The notes beneath the pieces were generated by a model, which worked only from the letters and a program-made list of their open reading frames with translations, was not told the DNA's origin and did no database searches. A stretch of 64,000 bases of DNA from Lysobacter sp. MMG2 (lineage in GTDB: Bacteria; Pseudomonadota; Gammaproteobacteria; Xanthomonadales; Xanthomonadaceae). Positions 10,074-22,367 of this stretch are shown one piece after another. Within the stretch, counting starts at the first letter, position 1, and every line of letters begins with the position of its first letter. A program made the position numbers and the translations under genes. The stretch lies in assembly GCF_016735495.2 (NCBI RefSeq), contig NZ_JAERQY020000005.1, positions 186,001 to 250,000 of the forward strand, in the 5' to 3' direction.

Positions 10074-11237
10074 ATGGTGAAGGTGCGCATCCTGGAATCG
10101 CTGGCGGAGGTTTCCTCCGCGCAGTGGGACGCGCTGCACGACGGCGCCAATCCCTTCGTCGCGCACGCCTTCCTGCACGGCCTGGAAGAGCACGGCTGCC
10201 TGCGCGCGAAATGGGGCTGGCGCGCGCAGCATCTGACGTTGTGGGAAGACGATGAACTGATCGCCGCCGCACCGGCGTATCTGAAAGAGAACTCGCACGG
10301 CGAGTTCGTGTTCGACCACGCCTGGGCGCACGCGTACGACCGCGCCGGACTGGCGTACTTTCCGAAATGGCTGTGCGCCGTGCCCTACTCGCCCGTCACC
10401 GGGCCGCGCCTGCTCGCACGTACGCCGCAGCGACGGCGAATGCTGACCGAGCGGATGGCCGCGTTGTGCGCAAGCAACGGGTTGTCGTCGGCGCACGTGA
10501 ATTTCCACCGGCACGATGAAGACGCCGATTTCGGCGACGACTGGCTGCAGCGCCTGGATCTGCAATACCACTGGCGCAACGATCGCGGCTGGCGCGACTT
10601 CGACGATTACCTCGCGGCCTTCGATCACAAACACCGCAAGAACATCCGCCAGGAGCGCGCGAAGGTCGCGCGGGCCGGTATCACGTTCCGCATAGTCGAC
10701 GGCACGCAGGCCAGTGACGACGAGCTGGCGACGATGCACGGCTTCTACCTTCAGACCTTCGCCGAGTACGGCAACCACCCGGCGATCACGCTGGAGTTCC
10801 TGCATCACCTCGCCCGCACGATGCCGCAGGCGCTGGTCATCGTCCTGGCGATGCGCGCCGATCGCCCGATCGCGGGGGCCTTGTGCATGCGCGGCGGCGA
10901 CACGCTGTACGGTCGCTACTGGGGTGCCAGCGAGATGGCGCCGGGACTGCATTTCGAGACCTGTTATTACCAGGGCATCGACTACTGCCTGCGCGAAGGC
11001 CTCACGCGTTTCGAACCCGGCGCACAGGGCGAGCACAAGCTGGCGCGGGGCTTCCTGCCCACGTTCGTGCGCAGCCGCCATTGGGTCGCGCACGACGACT
11101 TCCGCGACGCGCTGCGCGACTGGTGTGCCCAGGAGGCCGAGTCCGTCCGCGCTTATGCGAGCACGCTCGCGCGGCATTCGCCCTTCAAGGCGGACGCGGG
11201 CGCGGCACAGGGCGATGCGCCATCATCCCCGGCGTGA
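10074..11237 (+). CDS. FemAB/GNAT-like protein (PF04339-type, DUF482)
   Basis: A 387-residue protein of the family often labelled 'peptidogalycan biosysnthesis protein' (PF04339), built of tandem GNAT-like folds related to FemAB aminoacyl transferases. Family landmarks are the early NPFVAHAFLHGLEEHG, then YFPKWLCAVPYSPVTGPRLL, KHRKNIRQERAK and the late ETCYYQGIDYCLREGL..FEPGAQGEHK. There is no signal peptide or membrane segment, so it is probably cytoplasmic. Its true reaction is not established; amino-acid or acyl transfer is inferred from fold only. Its TGA overlaps the GTG start of aat, an aminoacyl transferase, which suggests coupled expression. Confidence 0.88.
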   Translation: MVKVRILESLAEVSSAQWDALHDGANPFVAHAFLHGLEEHGCLRAKWGWRAQHLTLWEDDELIAAAPAYLKENSHGEFVFDHAWAHAYDRAGLAYFPKWLCAVPYSPVTGPRLLARTPQRRRMLTERMAALCASNGLSSAHVNFHRHDEDADFGDDWLQRLDLQYHWRNDRGWRDFDDYLAAFDHKHRKNIRQERAKVARAGITFRIVDGTQASDDELATMHGFYLQTFAEYGNHPAITLEFLHHLARTMPQALVIVLAMRADRPIAGALCMRGGDTLYGRYWGASEMAPGLHFETCYYQGIDYCLREGLTRFEPGAQGEHKLARGFLPTFVRSRHWVAHDDFRDALRDWCAQEAESVRAYASTLARHSPFKADAGAAQGDAPSSPA

Positions 11238-12004
11238 GCACCCTGCCCGCCCTGCTGCCGTCCGAGCCCGACGCGCCGTTCCCGCCGGTCGAAGACGCCC
11301 TGCGCCAGCCCGACGGGTTGCTCGCCGTGGGCGGCGACCTGACGCCGACACGCCTGCTCAACGCGTATCGCCACGGGATCTTCCCCTGGTACTCGCAGGG
11401 GCAGCCGATCCTGTGGTGGAGCCCGGACCCGCGCACGGTGTTCGCGACCGACGCCGTGAGGCTGTCGTCCAGGTTTCGCCGCAGCCTGCGTCGCTCGCAC
11501 TGGGACGTCCGCGCCGACACCGCCTTCGCGCAGGTCATCCGCGCATGCGCAGACACGCCACGCCCAGGCCAGCGCGGCACGTGGATCACGCCGGAGATGC
11601 GCGCGGCCTATGAGCGCATGCACGCGCTCGGTCATGCGCATTCGATCGAGGTCTTCGACGGCGACCGGCTCGTCGGCGGGATCTACGGCATGGCGATGGG
11701 CCGGATGTTCTTCGGCGAAAGCATGTTCAGCGCGGAATCCGGCGGATCCAAGGTCGCCCTCGCCGCCCTGGCCTGGCACCTGCGCGACTGGGGCTGGCCA
11801 CTGATCGATGCCCAGGTGGAGAACGACCACCTGCTCAGCCTGGGAGCGCAGTGCTGGCCCAGACCGCGGTTCGTCGCGGCTGTCGCGGAACTGACCCAAA
11901 TGCCCGGCACCGTAGGGACCTGGTCGGAGCGGGTCGGGCACTGGCCGGCCTCGCGGCTGGCGGCCCCCGCAAGGCCCTCCGGGCCGGTTCCAGCGGACCC
12001 TTAA
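11234..12004 (+). CDS. aat: leucyl/phenylalanyl-tRNA-protein transferase
   Basis: Aat adds Leu or Phe from charged tRNA to proteins with N-terminal Lys or Arg, marking them for ClpS-ClpAP degradation (N-end rule). Family signatures are [40 protein letters not shown], and the late [19 protein letters not shown] with [12 protein letters not shown]. The 256-residue product starts at GTG 11234, which overlaps the preceding stop as GTGA; this matches the conserved N-terminal domain position. The C-terminal 20 residues or so are Pro/Ala-rich and extend beyond the E. coli length. clpA and clpS, its partners in the pathway, lie only 2 kb downstream. Confidence 0.96.
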   Translation: MSTLPALLPSEPDAPFPPVEDALRQPDGLLAVGGDLTPTRLLNAYRHGIFPWYSQGQPILWWSPDPRTVFATDAVRLSSRFRRSLRRSHWDVRADTAFAQVIRACADTPRPGQRGTWITPEMRAAYERMHALGHAHSIEVFDGDRLVGGIYGMAMGRMFFGESMFSAESGGSKVALAALAWHLRDWGWPLIDAQVENDHLLSLGAQCWPRPRFVAAVAELTQMPGTVGTWSERVGHWPASRLAAPARPSGPVPADP

Positions 12005-12105
12005 CCGATTTTTTGCACGAACGCCACCGGCATGGCAAAATGCGGGGCTTCGTTGACCGTTCCCGATCCCGGGGCGGCACCACGACCCCACACTCCAGGA
12101 ACCAC

Positions 12106-12324
12106 ATGGCAAAAGATGACGTGATCGAATTCGAGGGCACGGTGGCGGAAACCCTTCCGAACACCATGTTCCGGGTGCGCCTCGAAAACGGGCACGAGAT
12201 CATTGCCCACATCTCCGGTCGCATGCGCAAGAACTACATCCGCATTCTGACCGGCGACAAGGTGAAGGTCGAAATGACCCCGTACGACCTGACCAAGGGT
12301 CGTATCACTTACCGCATGAAGTGA
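12106..12324 (+). CDS. infA: translation initiation factor IF-1
   Basis: IF-1 is an OB-fold protein that binds the ribosomal A site during initiation. The 72-residue product [20 protein letters not shown].. ending GRITYRMK matches the family along its full length. AGGA lies seven bases before the ATG. It sits between aat and a terminator, as in many proteobacteria where aat, infA and clpA are neighbours. Confidence 0.99.
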   Translation: MAKDDVIEFEGTVAETLPNTMFRVRLENGHEIIAHISGRMRKNYIRILTGDKVKVEMTPYDLTKGRITYRMK

Positions 12325-12369
12325 TTCCCGGCGAATCCACTTCATAAAATTGCGGTAACTGTTTGACTG

Positions 12370-12399
12370 GAAAGCGGCCCATGGCCGCTTTCTTCGTTT
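12370..12399 (+). terminator. rho-independent terminator after infA
   Basis: Ten-bp perfect stem GAAAGCGGCC / GGCCGCTTTC (12370-12379, 12383-12392) with a CAT loop, followed by TTCGTTT. It lies 45 bases after the infA stop codon. Confidence 0.88.
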
Positions 12400-12472
12400 C
12401 CGGGTGACCGTGCCGCCCGACATCCCGCGTTGTTCCCCAGAACCGGCCACCGGCCGCTTTCGGGACACCGCC

Positions 12473-13804
12473 ATGCCCAGCCGTCGAGCGTTCCTCGCAG
12501 CACAGGGCGCGCTGTTCGCCGCCGCCGCGGCGCCCACGGGACTGCTTGCCGCCCTGGTCGCCGACACGCCGCCGTTGCCGCGGCTGGACGACTGGGAGTC
12601 GGTACGCGGCCTCTTCCGCCTCGATCCGGCCTACCTGCACTTTTCCGGTTTCTTCATCGCCTCGCACCCGGAGCCGGTGCGCCAGGCCATCGAAACCTTC
12701 CGACGCACCCTGGATGCGAACCCGCTGCTCACGGTCGAGCACGGCATGTTCGGGACCGATGAGCAGAACCTGGAGCGCGTCGTGCGCGAGGCCGCAGCGC
12801 CCTACCTCGGAGGACGTGCGGACGACATCGCGCTGACCGGCAGCACCACGATGGGACTCGCGCTGGTCTATCACGGCCTGCAACTCAAGCCGGGCGACGA
12901 GATCCTGACCACCGTGCACGATCACGTCGTCCACCACGAGTCGATCCGCCTGTCTGCGCTGCGCAATGGCGCGACGGTCCGGAAGATCCGCCTGTTCGAG
13001 CGATCCGAAGACGCGACCGTCGAGGGCATGGTCGCCGCGGTTCGCGAAGGCATCGGCCCGAAGACACGCGTGCTCGGCATCACATGGGTGCAATCCAGCA
13101 CCGGCCTGCGCGCGCCGGTGCGCGAGATCGCCGACGCCGTCGCCGCGATCAACGCCAAGCGCAGCGAGGAGCAGCGCGTGCGGATCGTGCTGGATGGCGT
13201 GCACGGATTCGGCTGCGTCGACGTGGCTGCGGCCGAACTGGGCGTCGATTACTTCTGCGCCGGCACGCACAAATGGATCCTCGGCCCGCGCGGGACCGGC
13301 CTGGTGTGGGCATCGGCGGAGAACTGGGCGCGGCTGCGGCCGACGATCCCGTCCTTCTCGGACTTCGAACTCTACGAAGCCTGGATGGAAGACCGTCCCG
13401 TGCGCGGACCGAATGTCGCCGCGCGTGTCACGCCGGGCGGATTCCACGCCTACGAACACCACTGGGGACTGGCGAGCGCGTTCGCGCTCCAGCAGCAGCT
13501 GGGGCGGCCGCGAGTAGCGGGCCGCATCGCCGAACTCAACGGTCGCATCAAGGACGGGCTGGCCGGCATTCCGGGCCTGACGCTGCATACGCCCCGGGAC
13601 CCGGCGCTGTCGGCCGGAATCTGCTGTTTCGAACTCAAGGGGAAGACGCCGGAGCAGATCGTCGCGGCGATGGTCGCCCGCAAGGTCCTCGCCAGCAGCA
13701 GTCCGTACGCGGTGAGTTATGCGCGCCTGGCGGGCGGCCTGATGAACACACCCGACCAGGTCGATCAGGCGTTGGCGGCACTGCGCGAAGTCGCAAAGTC
13801 CTGA
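12473..13804 (+). CDS. Tat-exported PLP-dependent aminotransferase class V
   Basis: A class V (isopenicillin-N-epimerase/NifS-like fold) PLP enzyme with an N-terminal twin-arginine signal, SRRAFLAAQGALFAAAA (residues 3-19), which would send it folded to the periplasm. The Schiff-base lysine is K267 in AGTHKWILGPRGTG, preceded by the PLP-pocket aspartate in VLDGVHGFGCVD. The length of 443 residues is normal for the family plus the signal. I chose the ATG at 12473 because it places the RR pair directly after the start; the frame is open upstream from 12404 but overlaps the terminator zone. The substrate is unknown: epimerase, lyase or transaminase activity are all possible. Confidence 0.88.
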   Translation: MPSRRAFLAAQGALFAAAAAPTGLLAALVADTPPLPRLDDWESVRGLFRLDPAYLHFSGFFIASHPEPVRQAIETFRRTLDANPLLTVEHGMFGTDEQNLERVVREAAAPYLGGRADDIALTGSTTMGLALVYHGLQLKPGDEILTTVHDHVVHHESIRLSALRNGATVRKIRLFERSEDATVEGMVAAVREGIGPKTRVLGITWVQSSTGLRAPVREIADAVAAINAKRSEEQRVRIVLDGVHGFGCVDVAAAELGVDYFCAGTHKWILGPRGTGLVWASAENWARLRPTIPSFSDFELYEAWMEDRPVRGPNVAARVTPGGFHAYEHHWGLASAFALQQQLGRPRVAGRIAELNGRIKDGLAGIPGLTLHTPRDPALSAGICCFELKGKTPEQIVAAMVARKVLASSSPYAVSYARLAGGLMNTPDQVDQALAALREVAKS

Positions 13805-13822
13805 CAGCGGGGGCCTGACAGC

Positions 13823-13857
13823 AAAACGCCGGACCGCTCGATGCGGCCCGGCGCTTT
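13823..13857. terminator. bidirectional terminator between the aminotransferase and clpA
   Basis: Long imperfect stem AAACGCCGG-CCGC / GCGG-CCGGCG-TTT across 13824-13857 with one mismatch and a TCGAT loop. It lies between two converging genes and has A/T tails on both sides, so it could serve either strand. Confidence 0.75.
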
Positions 13858-13873
13858 GTCGTGCTTCGAACGA

Positions 13874-16156
<2,283 letters not shown>

Positions 16157-16281
16157 GGTGGCGTAAGCCTCCGGAAGCTACTGCCGTCCTAGATGGGGAC
16201 GGGCATGGGGAATTCCATGCTCGCAAGGCCCGGGAACCGGAGGGTCCCCCCTTATCGCTCAGGACGTACTGAGCGGAAGTT

Positions 16282-16602
16282 TTAGGCCTTCTCCATGGTG
16301 CACAGCAAGGGATGTTGGTTGAGTCTTGAAAATTCGTTCACCTGCGCCACCTTCGATTCTGCAACCTCGCGGGTGAAAACGCCGCACACGCCGCGGCCGC
16401 GGGTGTGCACGTGGAGCATGATCTGGGTGGCCTTTTCGGCGTTCATGGCGAAAAAGCGCATCAGCACCTCCACCACGAAGTCCATCGGCGTGTAGTCGTC
16501 GTTCAGCAGAAGGACGGAATACAGCGGCGGACGGGCGATTTCCGGCTTTCCGGTCTCCACCAGGACGCCGTGCTGGTGCTCATGTTCGGTCTGTTTGGCC
16601 AT
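16282..16602 (-). CDS. clpS: Clp protease adaptor ClpS
   Basis: ClpS recognises N-terminal Leu, Phe, Trp or Tyr and hands the protein to ClpA. The 106-residue product has the family core: [20 protein letters not shown] and [19 protein letters not shown], where the ND.TP region and the following helix form the N-degron pocket. The flexible N-terminal extension that enters the ClpA pore is present (about 25 residues). The ATG at 16602 lacks a ribosome-binding site and instead has TATAAT exactly six bases upstream, suggesting a leaderless transcript. It precedes clpA on the same strand. Confidence 0.97.
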   Translation of the reverse strand: MAKQTEHEHQHGVLVETGKPEIARPPLYSVLLLNDDYTPMDFVVEVLMRFFAMNAEKATQIMLHVHTRGRGVCGVFTREVAESKVAQVNEFSRLNQHPLLCTMEKA

Positions 16603-16608
16603 GGGCGG

Positions 16609-16614
16609 ATTATA
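16609..16614 (-). promoter_or_regulatory. -10 box of a probable leaderless clpS promoter
   Basis: A consensus TATAAT on the minus strand ends six bases before the clpS ATG, so transcription would begin at or next to the start codon. There is no Shine-Dalgarno sequence. No good -35 element was found. Confidence 0.55.
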
Positions 16615-16701
16615 GGGTGCCCGCCCAGGCGGTCGTGGACGCCCGTGCCTGCCGGCCGGCACAATGGACTCTTACGTACGTCACACATCTCAGGAAGGTT
16701 C

Positions 16702-17202
16702 ATGCGTCTTCACGTACTCGCCATCGCCCTGCTGTCGTGGTCGATCTCGATGCCGACGGTTGCCGCCGACAAGGCCTCCACGAGTGCAACGGAGCGTTCT
16801 GCCGATCCCGCCGTCGCCAAGCAGCTCAAGGGCCTGGATTACCAGTACGAGGTCGACGACGACGGCGACTACAAGCTCACCTTCGACCTGGACAACGACC
16901 GCTCGCAGCTGGCGTTCGTGATCTCCACGGTGGAGAGCTTCGGCGACACGAAGATCCGTGAGGTCTGGGCGCCGGCGTACCGCGCGCCGGAAGGCCGCTT
17001 CCCGGTCGAGGTCGCCAACCGTCTGCTGGAGGACAGCCAGTCCAGCAAGCTCGGCGGCTGGGTCAAGCAGGGCGACATGGCGGTGTTCGTGGTCAAGCTG
17101 GCGGCCGATGCGACCGCGAAACAGCTCGACGACGCGCTCGACTTCGTCCTGCGCACCGCCGACCAGATGGAACTGGAACTCACCGGCAAGGACGAGTTCT
17201 GA
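16702..17202 (+). CDS. exported YbjN-domain protein
   Basis: A 166-residue protein with a Sec signal peptide (residues 1-22, MRLHVLAIALLSWSISMPTVAA) followed by a YbjN-like domain, a fold related to type III secretion chaperones. Supporting phrases are GLDYQYEVDDDGDYKLTFDL, QLAFVISTVESFGD, and the closing helix ATAKQLDDALDFVLRTADQME. The ATG at 16702 has AGGAAGG directly upstream. The stop overlaps the next ATG (TGATG), so it is coupled with the nudix gene. No enzymatic motif is visible; family members are generally uncharacterised and have been linked to stress and surface phenotypes in enterobacteria. Confidence 0.8.
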   Translation: MRLHVLAIALLSWSISMPTVAADKASTSATERSADPAVAKQLKGLDYQYEVDDDGDYKLTFDLDNDRSQLAFVISTVESFGDTKIREVWAPAYRAPEGRFPVEVANRLLEDSQSSKLGGWVKQGDMAVFVVKLAADATAKQLDDALDFVLRTADQMELELTGKDEF

Positions 17203-17681
17203 TGAGCTACCGTCAGGGTCGCTTCTGGCAGCCTGACGTCACCGTCGCCACGGTGGTGGTGGACGCCGGGCGCCTGTTGCTGGTGGAGGAGTCCGTGGGC
17301 GGAAAGCTCGTCCTCAACCAGCCGGCGGGCCACCTGGAGCCCGACGAGACCCTGATCGAAGCCGCTTTGCGCGAGACGCGCGAGGAAACCGGCTGGGACG
17401 TGCGCCTGACGGCGTTCGTGGGTGCCTACCAGTGGAAGGCGCCGCTCAACCCCGATGGCAGCGGCGGTCGTCACTACCTGCGCTTCGCCTTCGCCGCCGA
17501 GCCCGTCTCGCACGACCCGGCCCGCCCGCTCGATGAAGGCATCGTGCGCGCCCTGTGGATGACGCCCAGCGAGCTGGAAGCCGCCAGTGCGCGTCATCGC
17601 AGCCCGCTCGTCTGGCGGGTGGCCGCCGACTTCCTCGGCGGCCGTCGCCACCCCCTGGAACTCACCCAGCACCTGGCATGA
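17202..17681 (+). CDS. Nudix hydrolase, NudJ-like phosphatase
   Basis: A 159-residue nudix hydrolase. The nudix box is complete: [20 protein letters not shown] followed by TGWDV, with the metal-binding REXXEE. Its position ahead of mnmA and the start [20 protein letters not shown] fit NudJ (thiamin and nucleotide pyrophosphate phosphatase), which also neighbours mnmA in E. coli. The gene overlaps its neighbours at both ends (TGATG upstream, ATGA downstream), so it is the second gene of a four-gene operon. Confidence 0.9.
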   Translation: MSYRQGRFWQPDVTVATVVVDAGRLLLVEESVGGKLVLNQPAGHLEPDETLIEAALRETREETGWDVRLTAFVGAYQWKAPLNPDGSGGRHYLRFAFAAEPVSHDPARPLDEGIVRALWMTPSELEAASARHRSPLVWRVAADFLGGRRHPLELTQHLA

Positions 17682-18799
17682 GCACCGCGGCGCGCACCAT
17701 CGTCGGCATGTCCGGAGGCGTCGATTCCTCCGTGGCCGCGTTGCGCCTGCGCGACGAGGGCGAGCCGATCGCCGGCTTGTTCATGCAGAACTGGGCCGAC
17801 GATGGTAGCGGCGACTGCCGCGCCGAAGACGACCGCCGCGACGCGGTGGCCGTCAGCGGGCGCCTGGGCGTGCCGATCCATTTCCGCGATTTCTCCGGCG
17901 AGTATTGGGCCGGCGTCTTCGAACATTTCCTGGCCGAGTACGCCGCCGGCCGCACGCCCAATCCGGACGTGCTGTGCAACCGCGAGATCAAGTTCAAGTA
18001 TTTCCTCGACGCAGCGCGCGCGCTGGGCGCGGAGTTCATCGCGACGGGTCACTACGCCCGGGTCGAGGAACGCGACGGCCGCCACCTGCTGCTGCGTGCG
18101 GTGGATCGCAGCAAGGACCAGAGCTATTTCCTGCACCAGCTCGGCCAGGCGCAGCTTGCGGCGACGAAGTTCCCGCTGGGCGGGCTCCTCAAGCGCGATG
18201 TGCGGCAGATGGCGCTCGACGCCGGTCTGCCCACCGCGGCGAAGAAGGACTCCACCGGCATCTGCTTCATCGGGGAACGCGATTTCCGCGAGTTCCTCGG
18301 CCGCTACCTGCCCGCGCGCGAGGGCGAGATGCGCACGCCCGACGGCCGCGTGATCGGCCGCCATCCCGGCGTGTTCTATTTCACCCTTGGCCAGCGCGAA
18401 GGGCTGAACATCGGCGGCGTGCGCGGTTTCGAGGCGGCGCCGTGGTACGTGGTCGGCAAGGACGTGACGGAGAACGTGCTGTACGTCGACCAGGGCGCCG
18501 ACAACCCGTGGCTGCATTCGCAGGCGCTGTGGTCGGAAGCGGCGCACTGGATCGCGGGCAGCGCGCCCGCGTCACGCTTCGAATGCTCCGCGCAGACCCG
18601 CTACCGCCAGGCCGACGAGGCCTGCGAGGTCGAAGTACGCGACGACGGCACGCTGGCGGTGCGCTTCGCCCGTCCGCAGCGCGCGGTCACGCCGGGGCAA
18701 TCCCTGGTGCTTTACGACGGCGAGGTCTGCCTGGGCGGCGCGGTGATCGCCGCCACGGACGCGCCCCTGGAAGAACGATTGAAGGCCCGAGCCGCATGA
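17678..18799 (+). CDS. mnmA: tRNA-specific 2-thiouridylase MnmA
   Basis: MnmA thiolates the wobble uridine of tRNA-Lys, -Glu and -Gln using sulfur relayed from IscS and TusE. The PP-loop is [11 protein letters not shown] (residues 10-20). The two catalytic cysteines are C100 ([12 protein letters not shown]) and C196 ([12 protein letters not shown]), matching the E. coli pair C102 and C199. The length of 373 residues is standard. Its ATG overlaps the nudix stop (ATGA) and its own stop overlaps the hflD start in the same way. Confidence 0.98.
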   Translation: MSTAARTIVGMSGGVDSSVAALRLRDEGEPIAGLFMQNWADDGSGDCRAEDDRRDAVAVSGRLGVPIHFRDFSGEYWAGVFEHFLAEYAAGRTPNPDVLCNREIKFKYFLDAARALGAEFIATGHYARVEERDGRHLLLRAVDRSKDQSYFLHQLGQAQLAATKFPLGGLLKRDVRQMALDAGLPTAAKKDSTGICFIGERDFREFLGRYLPAREGEMRTPDGRVIGRHPGVFYFTLGQREGLNIGGVRGFEAAPWYVVGKDVTENVLYVDQGADNPWLHSQALWSEAAHWIAGSAPASRFECSAQTRYRQADEACEVEVRDDGTLAVRFARPQRAVTPGQSLVLYDGEVCLGGAVIAATDAPLEERLKARAA

Positions 18800-19416
18800 C
18801 CCAGAACACGTCGATGTCCACGCGCGTCCTCGCCCTTGCCGGCCTCGTGCAGGCCCTGGCGCAGGTGCGGCGCGTCGCGGACACCGGACAGGCGAACGCC
18901 GCCATCCTCGCCACCGCCATGGATTCGGTGTTCCGGATCGATGCGCCCTCGCCCGCCGCGGTCTACGGCGACCTCGAGGCGCTGCGCCCGGGGCTTACGC
19001 TGTTGCGCGACTACTTCGGCAGCTCCCAGCGCGACGAGCAGTTGCCGCGCCTGGTGCTGGCCGTGATGCAGCTGGAACGCCGCTTCGTGCGCGACGACGA
19101 CATGGGCCGGCGTGTCCAGGCGGGCATTCGCGCGCAAGCCGGCAATGCCGAGCGAATGGGCGCCACGCACCCGGACGTCATGGCCGCGCTGGGTGCGCTG
19201 TATGCCGAAACCCTGAGCCACCTGCGCCCGCGCGTGCTCGTGCAGGGCAACCCGCACTACCTCGGGCAGGCGACGGTGGTGTCGGAAGTGCGCGCGATCC
19301 TGCTGGCGGCCGTGCGCTCGGCCGTGCTGTGGCGCCAGTGCGGCGGCAGCCTCTGGGACTTCCTGCTGCGCCGGCGCGCACTGCTCGAGGCCGTGCGCGA
19401 CCACCTGGAAGGCTGA
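18796..19416 (+). CDS. hflD: high frequency lysogenization protein HflD homolog
   Basis: HflD is a helical peripheral membrane protein; in E. coli it modulates lambda CII stability, and its normal cellular role is unclear. The 206-residue product shows the family pattern [20 protein letters not shown], a central [12 protein letters not shown] and a C-terminal [20 protein letters not shown]. The ATGA overlap with mnmA and the conserved mnmA-hflD pairing (as in E. coli) support the call. Confidence 0.95.
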   Translation: MTQNTSMSTRVLALAGLVQALAQVRRVADTGQANAAILATAMDSVFRIDAPSPAAVYGDLEALRPGLTLLRDYFGSSQRDEQLPRLVLAVMQLERRFVRDDDMGRRVQAGIRAQAGNAERMGATHPDVMAALGALYAETLSHLRPRVLVQGNPHYLGQATVVSEVRAILLAAVRSAVLWRQCGGSLWDFLLRRRALLEAVRDHLEG

Positions 19417-19437
19417 GCCGCCGTTCGGCGACCCTCG

Positions 19438-19557
19438 TCAGCCCGAGATCGAGCCGAACCCCAGTGCCCACCACACCGCGGCCACCAGCGCCGCGGCGAT
19501 CGTCCAGCGCATCGCCTGCTCCACCCGGTCGGACCGGGCCGGCTTGTCGGTTCTCAT
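19438..19557 (-). CDS. small single-pass membrane protein, 39 aa
   Basis: A short frame reads MRTDKPARSDRVEQAMRW, then a hydrophobic helix TIAAALVAAVWWALGFG, and ends SISG before TGA. The ATG at 19557 is preceded by GGGGGA at a good distance. The basic N-terminus followed by one membrane helix is a typical small membrane protein design. It lies antisense and convergent to hflD, in a gap of otherwise non-coding DNA, and ends 21 bases from the hflD stop. No function can be assigned, and it may be missed by length-filtered gene callers. Confidence 0.55.
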   Translation of the reverse strand: MRTDKPARSDRVEQAMRWTIAAALVAAVWWALGFGSISG

Positions 19558-19674
19558 GTCGCATTCCCCCTGCGTGCCGCGAATGAGATAACGGCGCGCC
19601 CCACAAGTCCTTGACTGTTGTCACGCACCGCGCGTGCGCGATCGGCCATGTGCGGGGACAGCGACGAGGCGCAC

Positions 19675-19703
19675 AAAAAACCCCGGCGGTTGCCGGGGTT
19701 CTT
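19675..19703 (-). terminator. rho-independent terminator after acnB
   Basis: Nine-bp stem AACCCCGGC / GCCGGGGTT (19679-19687, 19692-19700), with a six-base T-run on the minus strand (19675-19680). It lies about 35 bases past the acnB stop codon. Confidence 0.92.
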
Positions 19704-19739
19704 TGCATCGCAACGAGGCGATCGACTACGACTCGACGA

Positions 19740-22325
19740 TCAGGCCGCGACCGTCTCCGCCACCTGGCGGTAGTCCTCGATCTGGTCGAAGTTCATGTAG
19801 CGGTAGATCTCCGCACCCTTGGCGTTGATCACGCCGATGTCGGCCATGTATTCCTCGCGGGTCGGGATGCGGCCCAGGCGCGAGCAGATGGCGGCCAGCT
19901 CGGCCGAACCCAGGTACACGTTGGTGTTGCGGCCCAGGCGGTTCGGGAAGTTGCGGGTGGACGTGGAGAACACCGTCGCGCCCTCGCGCGCCTGCGCCTG
20001 GTTGCCCATGCACAGCGAGCAGCCCGGCATTTCCATGCGCGCGCCGGCCGTGCCGAAGGTGCCGTAGTGGCCTTCCTTGGTCAGTTCGGACGCGTCCATC
20101 TTGGTCGGCGGCGCGACCCACAGGCGGGTCGGGATGTCGCGCTTGCCTTCCAGCAGCTTCGCGGCGGCGCGGAAGTGGCCGATGTTGGTCATGCACGAAC
20201 CGATGAAGACCTCGTCGATCTTCGCGCCGGCGACGTCGGACAGCGTCTTCACGTCGTCCGGGTCGTTCGGGCAGGCCAGGATCGGCTCGACGATTTCGTT
20301 GAGGTCGATCTCGATGACCGCCGCGTACTCGGCGTCGGCATCGCCTTCCAGCAGCTGCGGGTTGGCCAGCCAGGCTTCCATGGCCTTGATGCGGCGCGCC
20401 AGCGAACGCGGGTCGGCATAACCCTCGGCGATCATCCACTTCAGCAGCGTGATGTTGCTGGTGATGTATTCGATGATCGGCGCCTTGTCCAAATGGACCG
20501 TGCAGCCGGCGGCGGAGCGTTCGGCCGAGGCGTCGGACAGTTCGAACGCCTGCTCGACCTTCAGGTGCGGGAGGCCTTCGATCTCCAGGATGCGGCCGGA
20601 GAAGATGTTCTTCTTGCCCTGCTTGGCGACCGTCAGCAGACCCTGCTTGATGGCGGCCAGCGGGATCGCGTTGACCAGGTCGCGCAGCGTGACGCCCGGC
20701 TGCATCTCACCCTTGAAGCGCACCAGCACCGACTCCGGCATGTCCAGCGGCATCACGCCGGTGGCCGCGGCGAACGCGACCAGGCCCGAACCGGCCGGGA
20801 ACGAGATGCCCACCGGGAAGCGCGTGTGCGAGTCGCCGCCGGTGCCGACGGTGTCGGGCAGCAGCATGCGGTTGAGCCAGCTGTGGATCACGCCGTCGCC
20901 CGGGCGCAGCGCGATGCCGCCACGGTTGCTGATGAACGCCGGCAGCTCGTGGTGCGTCTTGACGTCCACGGGCTTCGGGTACGCGGCGGTGTGGCAGAAC
21001 GACTGCATCACCAGGTCAGCCGAGAAGCCCAGGCAGGCCAGGTCCTTCAGCTCGTCGCGGGTCATCGGGCCGGTGGTGTCCTGCGAACCCACCGACGTCA
21101 TCTTCGGCTCGCAGTACGTGCCCGGGCGGATGCCCTTGCCTTCCGGCAGGCCGCAGGCGCGACCGACCATCTTCTGCGCCAGCGAATACCCCTTGCCGGT
21201 GTCGGCCGGGTTCTGCGGCAGGCGGAACAGCGTCGAAGCCGGCAGGCCCAGCGCTTCGCGCGCCTTGGCGGTCAGGCCGCGGCCGACGATCAGCGGAATG
21301 CGGCCGCCGGCGCGGACTTCGTCGAACAGCACGTCGGACTTCACCGAGAACTCGGCGATCACTTCTCCGTTCTTCAGCGCCTTGCCGTCGTACGGACGCA
21401 GCTCGACCACGTCGCCCATGTTCATCTGCGACACGTCGAGTTCGATCGGCAGCGCGCCGGCGTCTTCCATCGTGTTGTAGAAGATCGGCGCGATCTTCGA
21501 ACCCAGGCACACGCCGCCGAAGCGCTTGTTCGGGATGAACGGAATGTCCTCACCGGTAAACCACAGCACCGAGTTGGTGGCGGACTTGCGGCTGGAACCG
21601 GTGCCGACCACGTCGCCGACGTAGGCGACCAGGTGACCCTTGCTCTTCAGCGATTCGATGAAGGCGACCGGGCCGCGCTTGCCGTCTTCTTCCGGTTCGA
21701 TGCCGTCGCGCTTGTTCTTCAGCATCGCCAGCGCGTGCAGCGGGATGTCCGGACGCGTGGTGGCGTCGGGCGCGGGCGACAGGTCGTCGGTGTTGGTTTC
21801 GCCGGTCACCTTGAAGACGGTGATCGTCATCGACTCCGGCACTTCCGGACGGCTGGTGAACCACTCCGCGTCGGCCCAGCTCTGCAGCACGGTCTTGGCG
21901 TTCGCGTTGCCCTTCTCCGCCTTTTCCTGCACGTCGTGGAAAGCGTCGAACATCAGCAGCGTGTGCTTGAGCGCATTCGCCGCGACGGTGCCGACTTCGG
22001 CGTCGTCCAGCAGCTCCACCAGCGGGTGGATGTTGTAACCGCCGAGCATCGTGCCCAGCAGCTCGGTGGCGCGGGCGCGGGTGATCAGCGCGTTCTTCTC
22101 GGTGCCGAAGGCGACAGCCGCGAGGTACGAGGCCTTCACCTTGGCAGCGTCATCGACGCCGGCCGGAACGCGGTTCGTGATCAGGTCGAGCAGGAAGCTT
22201 TCCTCGCCCGCCGGCGGAGCTTTCAGCAGTTCGATGACATCGGCGGTCTGCTGCGCGGTCAGCGGCAGCGGCGGGATACCCAGCGCGGCGCGCTCGGCAA
22301 CGTGGTGGCGGTAGGCTTCCAACAT
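19740..22325 (-). CDS. acnB: bifunctional aconitate hydratase 2 / 2-methylisocitrate dehydratase
   Basis: AcnB is the main TCA-cycle aconitase: it isomerises citrate to isocitrate and dehydrates 2-methylisocitrate. The 861-residue protein has the AcnB-specific N-terminal HEAT-like domain ([20 protein letters not shown]). The [4Fe-4S] ligands are C711 ([12 protein letters not shown]), C769 and C772 ([11 protein letters not shown]), close to E. coli C710, C769 and C772. GGAGAGAACC precedes the ATG. The gene ends in a strong terminator. It is on the opposite strand to acnA, with a toxin-antitoxin pair in between. Confidence 0.98.
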   Translation of the reverse strand: MLEAYRHHVAERAALGIPPLPLTAQQTADVIELLKAPPAGEESFLLDLITNRVPAGVDDAAKVKASYLAAVAFGTEKNALITRARATELLGTMLGGYNIHPLVELLDDAEVGTVAANALKHTLLMFDAFHDVQEKAEKGNANAKTVLQSWADAEWFTSRPEVPESMTITVFKVTGETNTDDLSPAPDATTRPDIPLHALAMLKNKRDGIEPEEDGKRGPVAFIESLKSKGHLVAYVGDVVGTGSSRKSATNSVLWFTGEDIPFIPNKRFGGVCLGSKIAPIFYNTMEDAGALPIELDVSQMNMGDVVELRPYDGKALKNGEVIAEFSVKSDVLFDEVRAGGRIPLIVGRGLTAKAREALGLPASTLFRLPQNPADTGKGYSLAQKMVGRACGLPEGKGIRPGTYCEPKMTSVGSQDTTGPMTRDELKDLACLGFSADLVMQSFCHTAAYPKPVDVKTHHELPAFISNRGGIALRPGDGVIHSWLNRMLLPDTVGTGGDSHTRFPVGISFPAGSGLVAFAAATGVMPLDMPESVLVRFKGEMQPGVTLRDLVNAIPLAAIKQGLLTVAKQGKKNIFSGRILEIEGLPHLKVEQAFELSDASAERSAAGCTVHLDKAPIIEYITSNITLLKWMIAEGYADPRSLARRIKAMEAWLANPQLLEGDADAEYAAVIEIDLNEIVEPILACPNDPDDVKTLSDVAGAKIDEVFIGSCMTNIGHFRAAAKLLEGKRDIPTRLWVAPPTKMDASELTKEGHYGTFGTAGARMEMPGCSLCMGNQAQAREGATVFSTSTRNFPNRLGRNTNVYLGSAELAAICSRLGRIPTREEYMADIGVINAKGAEIYRYMNFDQIEDYRQVAETVAA

Positions 22326-22367
22326 GGTTCTCTCCAGGAAAAACTCAGGCTCTTTGACTTGGTTCGT

